NCBI GenBank assembly: GCA_004557825.1
Contig: SFFL01000007.1
Span: 29,528-93,527, forward strand
Origin: Bacteroidales bacterium
Lineage (GTDB): Bacteria; Bacteroidota; Bacteroidia; Bacteroidales; Muribaculaceae
Direction of reading: 5' to 3'
DNA length: 64,000 nt
Each line of letters begins with the position of its first letter. Position 1 is the stretch's first letter. The position numbers were made by a program, and so were the translations under genes. The notes below the pieces were generated by a model, which was given only the letters and a program-made list of their open reading frames with translations, ran no database searches and had not been told where the DNA came from. Shown here piece after piece: positions 60,590 to 64,000 of the stretch.

Positions 60590-61954
60590 TCAGTTGACGG
60601 GGATGAAGCGCACGCGCGAGTAGGGGAGTCCGCCGGGGTTGTCGTTGAACCACTGTGTGAGAACTTTGCGGAAATCCTCCACCACAGGTTTGTAGCGGCT
60701 TTCCACGGCCAGATTGCGCATCTCGGTGCGGTCGTTGGTCATATCATAGAGGGCTTCGCGGTTTTTGCCGGCTTCATAGAGCACATATTTATATTTAGGA
60801 GAACGCACGAGCCAGCCGCGGGTGCCTCCGGTCTGGGCGAAGTCGGTCTCGGTGACGAGATATTCACGCTCCGAGGGTTTGTCGGGATTCTCCACGGCTT
60901 TTCGGTAGCTTTGACCTTTACAGCGCGAGGGCACGGGTGCTCCGGCCCAGTCGAGCACCGAGGGCATAAGGTCGATGCCGTTGCACACCAGGGCTTCGCT
61001 CACCTTGCCGGCGTTCTTTTCATTGCCGGGAGCGCATACAATCATAGGAATGCAGGCGGTCTCTTCCCAAAGGGCTGTTTTCTGATTCCACTGATGGGCG
61101 CCCTGGCCGTCGCCGTGGTCGGAAGTGAAGATTACCACGGTGTTGTCCCAGAGGTTGCGGCGGTCGATTTCGTCGACAATCTTGCCTATTTCAGCATCCA
61201 CGTGTTCTACCAGTCGGTAGTAGGTGTTGCGATAGCGGCGCCAGTCGTCGGCGGTGAAATCGTGAGTAGGGTAGAGGCGGAAATTCTGCTGGCGCTCCCA
61301 GTGGAGCACTGCAGGATCGTAGGGCTGCTCCAGGTGGTTGACCGGGAGATTGGGGCAGTCGTCAACCGATGCCGGTTCGGGTATCTCTGCCTCGGGGAGG
61401 CGCTGGCCGCGGGCATACTGGCACACGTTGTGGGGGTTGTCAAACGATGTCACGAGGAAGAATGGCTGGTCGCCTTTATATTCATCGAGGAATTTCACGG
61501 CAGCCTCAGCCAGGCCGCGGTCGTTGTTGGGGTGGATGCGGTGAAAGCCGAAGGCCTTCTCTTCGGGGATGGAGTTGGTATTGACGTGCCACTTACCGGC
61601 GTAAGCGCCGTAGTAACCGGCGTTCTCCATAAGATTGCCCAGAGTGCTCACCTTTAGCGAGTCGGGCAGGGGCGTTTCGTTTTCGCTCATACCGCACTGC
61701 GAGGGCATCATGCCGGTGAACATTGCCGCGCGGGAGGGACCGCTCAAGGGGAGGGCGCAGTAGGCGTTGGTGAAGCGCACGCCTCGCTGGGCCAGGCGGT
61801 CCATATTAGGAGTCTTGAGGTCGGAGTTGCCGGCGCAGCTCATAGCCGAGGCGCTTTGCTGGTCGGTGATGATATATATCACGTTCGGGCGGTCGGCTTT
61901 AAGCGAAAGAGCCGCCGGGAGAAGAAGTGCTACTGAGATGAAGATTTTTTTCAC
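60590..61954 (-). CDS. Formylglycine-dependent S1-family sulfatase
   Basis: A 454-residue exported sulfatase with a signal peptide (1-20). The metal-binding Asp31 is in YIITDQQ. The active-site signature is SGPSR at residues 71-75, a Ser-type motif that anaerobic sulfatase-maturing enzyme converts to formylglycine. Further landmarks are GKWH and FTSDHGDGQG. S1 sulfatases of this sort remove sulfate from GAG sugars before or after lyase action; the position attacked cannot be told. It is first in the PUL operon. No maturase gene is in the window, so maturation depends on a gene elsewhere. Confidence 0.92.
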   Translation of the reverse strand: MKKIFISVALLLPAALSLKADRPNVIYIITDQQSASAMSCAGNSDLKTPNMDRLAQRGVRFTNAYCALPLSGPSRAAMFTGMMPSQCGMSENETPLPDSLKVSTLGNLMENAGYYGAYAGKWHVNTNSIPEEKAFGFHRIHPNNDRGLAEAAVKFLDEYKGDQPFFLVTSFDNPHNVCQYARGQRLPEAEIPEPASVDDCPNLPVNHLEQPYDPAVLHWERQQNFRLYPTHDFTADDWRRYRNTYYRLVEHVDAEIGKIVDEIDRRNLWDNTVVIFTSDHGDGQGAHQWNQKTALWEETACIPMIVCAPGNEKNAGKVSEALVCNGIDLMPSVLDWAGAPVPSRCKGQSYRKAVENPDKPSEREYLVTETDFAQTGGTRGWLVRSPKYKYVLYEAGKNREALYDMTNDRTEMRNLAVESRYKPVVEDFRKVLTQWFNDNPGGLPYSRVRFIPVN

Positions 61955-61979
61955 GGTACGTTACTAATTTTCTACAATG

Positions 61980-61987
61980 CAAATTTA
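61980..61987 (-). promoter_or_regulatory. Possible -7 box of the PUL operon
   Basis: TAAATTTG on the minus strand, 26 bases before the sulfatase ATG. The -33 region is poor, which would suit an activator-dependent promoter. Confidence 0.4.
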
Positions 61988-62153
61988 CTACTGATTTTTG
62001 AGCCGGAATTCGCCGGATGTGTAAAAGATTGCGAGGAGTATATTATAGGATGTAAAATTTGTGTAAAAGCATATAAGAATTGTGCAGAGGCGCTGATAAT
62101 GCGGAATATAGCGTTGAAATCAGCACTTGAAATGTTGAAAGGTTTTTCAACTG

Positions 62154-62185
62154 TTTGGAGGCAGAAATCGCCTTTTATAACTTTG
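62154..62185 (+). promoter_or_regulatory. Promoter of the beta-helix-like protein gene
   Basis: TTTG at 62154-62157, a 20-base spacer and TAACTTTG at 62178-62185. The leader to the ATG at 62218 is about 26 bases and rules out the upstream in-frame ATG at 62155 as start. Confidence 0.65.
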
Positions 62186-62217
62186 TGGCAGAAAAATTTT
62201 TACAAACGACCTATAAC

Positions 62218-63972
62218 ATGAAAAATCATTTTACTCAAAAACTTTTTGCTTCTGCAGTGATGCTATCTGCCGTAGCATTTGCCGCCTCCGCCGACATCAA
62301 GATTGGCGAGACATCCTACACCAACCTTAAAGCAGCAGTGGGTGCTGTGCAGGATGGCGAAACTATTTTGATTTCAGGAAGTGTGGATTGCACATGGACG
62401 TTTAATCCAGTTGCAAATTTGAATTTTACGATTGAGGGTGTTGGTGAAGATGCTACCATTAATATAAAAAGGCGTGCAAAAGATAATACTTTCCGTCTTT
62501 TTTTCAATTTGCAACAAGCGAATGTTGGCCTCACGTTGAAAAATCTGACTATATCAATGGTTGAGGTTGAAGGTGTTACCGGCGCTGATTTTGCCGGAAA
62601 TCTTATCCAACAGCAATCTGGTACCTTGACTATGGAAAATGTTATAGTAAAAGGATTTGCAACTAAAGCAACTAATGGCGCAATAAGGATTTATGACAAT
62701 GCAGTTTCCAGCGGTCTGAAAAATGTTGCGTTTGAAGATTGCACTATTCCCAATAATTATAACGTATTCTGTGCTAAGGGTGGATATTCCGTGAACATTG
62801 GGGGTAAATGCAATTATACGGTAAGATTAAACGAAAAAACATCCTCTTTGACTGCCGACAACATTGCTGAAGGCAGCAATATTGATTTGAGCCTTGCTTC
62901 AAGTATGACGGGCAATGACGTCGTAGTTAAAGGAACAGAGGATTTTGAGATGTTCTCGGTAGCGACATCCGGTTCAAATTATATCTTAGGCCCGCAGGAT
63001 GGCAATATTGTAGCTCTTGCAAATAACAATGTATTGTTGGTGCAGATCGTTGAAGGCAAAACTACTTCATCTACAATGGCCAATTTCCCAAAAGCGGCAG
63101 ATTTTACAACTGGAGATAATATCCGAATTCTTCTGTATAAAGATGTCAAATTTACGTCAAGTGTAAGTTTTGCTGGCAAGACGATAGAGATTGCAGGTGC
63201 AAAGGATGGTGTGACCCTTACACGTACTACGGATAGATATGTAGTGAATGGCACAACTGCAAATACGCACGTAACGGTAAAAAATCTTACGCTGAGTCAG
63301 TCTGCTGATTATCAGTCTGCTGATTATCAGAACAATTTTGTTATTTTGAATAAGGCCACATCAAGCGTAGCACTTCACAATGTTGCTTTTAAAAACAATC
63401 ATGTTAATGGTGCTCTGGTAGCTCAATCGGCTGGTGATCTGGTTCTTGACGGTGTGACATTTGACAATTGCACTTCTTCTGCTGGTGCTTTGGTGACAGT
63501 TGGTGCCCCCGGCAACCTTACCCTTACAGGTCTTAACAATGGGCTTTCAATTTACCCTGAATTCGATATTAATAAATTAACTCCTATCAATTGCGAAGGA
63601 ATTCAGATTCCCAATGAGACGATTAAATTTAAGGTAAGTGAAAGCTTTATAGAATCAATTCCTAATGATCCGAATAATTCAACTCAAAAGCTTTGGCCTA
63701 TTGTTATCACAAATTTCAATCATCGGAATCCTGGAGCTTACTTCTATGTTGTAAATACGGGATATGCTCTTGACTGCGATAATGATGGAAAGGATTTGGT
63801 TTTTCTTCCTAATACATTAGTAGGTGTGGAGAAAGTCGACACAGATGCCGCTGAGGATGTAGCTCCGGTTTATTACAACCTTAACGGCGTAAAGGTATCG
63901 GCCGATGCACTCACCCCCGGCTTATACATCTGCGTCAAGGGCGATAAAGCCTCGAAAGTGGTTATCCGCTGA
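62218..63972 (+). CDS. Secreted beta-helix-like protein with C-terminal sorting-like tail
   Basis: A 584-residue exported protein; the signal peptide is residues about 1-25 (ends AFAASA). The body is a run of short strands with regular turns (LTLKNLTISMVEV, LTMENVIVKGFATKA, LKNVAFEDCTIPN, VALHNVAFKNNHVN), the look of a right-handed parallel beta-helix. The last 70 residues (YYNLNGVKVSADALTPGLYI, then a basic KASKVVIR end) resemble the C-terminal tail found on many Bacteroidales secreted proteins. A 15-base tandem repeat encodes SADYQ twice. Base composition is visibly AT-richer than its neighbours. It is divergent from the PUL. Function unknown; adhesin or glycan-binding are possible. Confidence 0.75.
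   Translation: MKNHFTQKLFASAVMLSAVAFAASADIKIGETSYTNLKAAVGAVQDGETILISGSVDCTWTFNPVANLNFTIEGVGEDATINIKRRAKDNTFRLFFNLQQANVGLTLKNLTISMVEVEGVTGADFAGNLIQQQSGTLTMENVIVKGFATKATNGAIRIYDNAVSSGLKNVAFEDCTIPNNYNVFCAKGGYSVNIGGKCNYTVRLNEKTSSLTADNIAEGSNIDLSLASSMTGNDVVVKGTEDFEMFSVATSGSNYILGPQDGNIVALANNNVLLVQIVEGKTTSSTMANFPKAADFTTGDNIRILLYKDVKFTSSVSFAGKTIEIAGAKDGVTLTRTTDRYVVNGTTANTHVTVKNLTLSQSADYQSADYQNNFVILNKATSSVALHNVAFKNNHVNGALVAQSAGDLVLDGVTFDNCTSSAGALVTVGAPGNLTLTGLNNGLSIYPEFDINKLTPINCEGIQIPNETIKFKVSESFIESIPNDPNNSTQKLWPIVITNFNHRNPGAYFYVVNTGYALDCDNDGKDLVFLPNTLVGVEKVDTDAAEDVAPVYYNLNGVKVSADALTPGLYICVKGDKASKVVIR
63299..63330. repeat. 15-base in-frame tandem repeat
   Basis: TCTGCTGATTATCAG is repeated twice from 63301, encoding SADYQSADYQ in the beta-helix-like protein. 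Confidence 0.85.
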
Positions 63973-64000
63973 TCATCGTAAAAAAAAGATCACCTGCTGA

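Overview
The window looks like a chromosome segment of a gut Bacteroidales, most likely a Muribaculaceae-type organism. Supporting signs are SusC/SusD pairs, WG-repeat, DUF3575, DUF4861, DUF4962 and DUF6562 proteins, Bacteroidales-style lipoprotein signals, moderately GC-rich coding sequence, and promoters of the Bacteroidetes kind (TTTG, about 19-20 bases, TAnnTTTG). The taxon is an inference from gene content; no rRNA or tRNA gene was seen.

Layout. Positions 1-2,600 hold the tail of an ABC-F ATPase, an unassigned small protein, a secreted esterase and an SGNH hydrolase. Positions 2,670-4,130 are a decayed patch: a frameshifted, N-terminally truncated ROK kinase, the N-terminal stub of a GH88 unsaturated-glucuronyl hydrolase, short direct repeats and a long inverted repeat. 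Positions 4,189-7,416 hold a SulP anion transporter and rmuC. Positions 7,594-13,215 are a CusBAC/CzcBAC-type tripartite efflux operon preceded by two palindromes. Positions 13,299-16,200 pair an Omp85-type barrel with a lipid A phosphoethanolamine transferase. Positions 16,378-26,674 are mostly housekeeping: htpG, clpC, a WG-repeat lipoprotein, mlaF/mlaE, udk and lptB. The gap 26,675-27,190 holds a likely small RNA with its own promoter and terminator. A GH3 beta-glucosidase follows. Positions 29,712-37,503 are one operon of a MacAB-TolC-like pump followed by a short NtrC-like response regulator and its histidine kinase. Then come trmN, a CPBP protease, engB and an LtaS-like enzyme.

Positions 41,928-61,954 are a collinear minus-strand cluster of eleven genes that reads as a polysaccharide utilization locus (PUL) for a sulfated, uronic-acid-containing glycan of heparan sulfate type. 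In order of transcription: formylglycine sulfatase, DUF4861 protein, DUF4962/heparinase-like lyase A, DUF3575 protein, DUF6562 lipoprotein, two fimbrillin-like lipoproteins, DUF4962/heparinase-like lyase B, SusC, SusD, and a PL12 heparin-sulfate lyase. A fimbria-like block of four genes sits where PULs normally carry surface glycan-binding proteins. No hybrid two-component regulator and no intact GH88 is present here, while a broken ROK kinase and a broken GH88, both typical partners of such loci, lie about 38 kb away. Divergent from the PUL is an AT-richer gene for a secreted beta-helix-like protein with its own good promoter.

The most interesting element is the PUL with its embedded fimbria-like module. 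Also worth a look are the GH88/ROK remnant, the unassigned small RNA, the palindromes before the two efflux operons, and the strong hairpin between the two fimbrillin-like genes.
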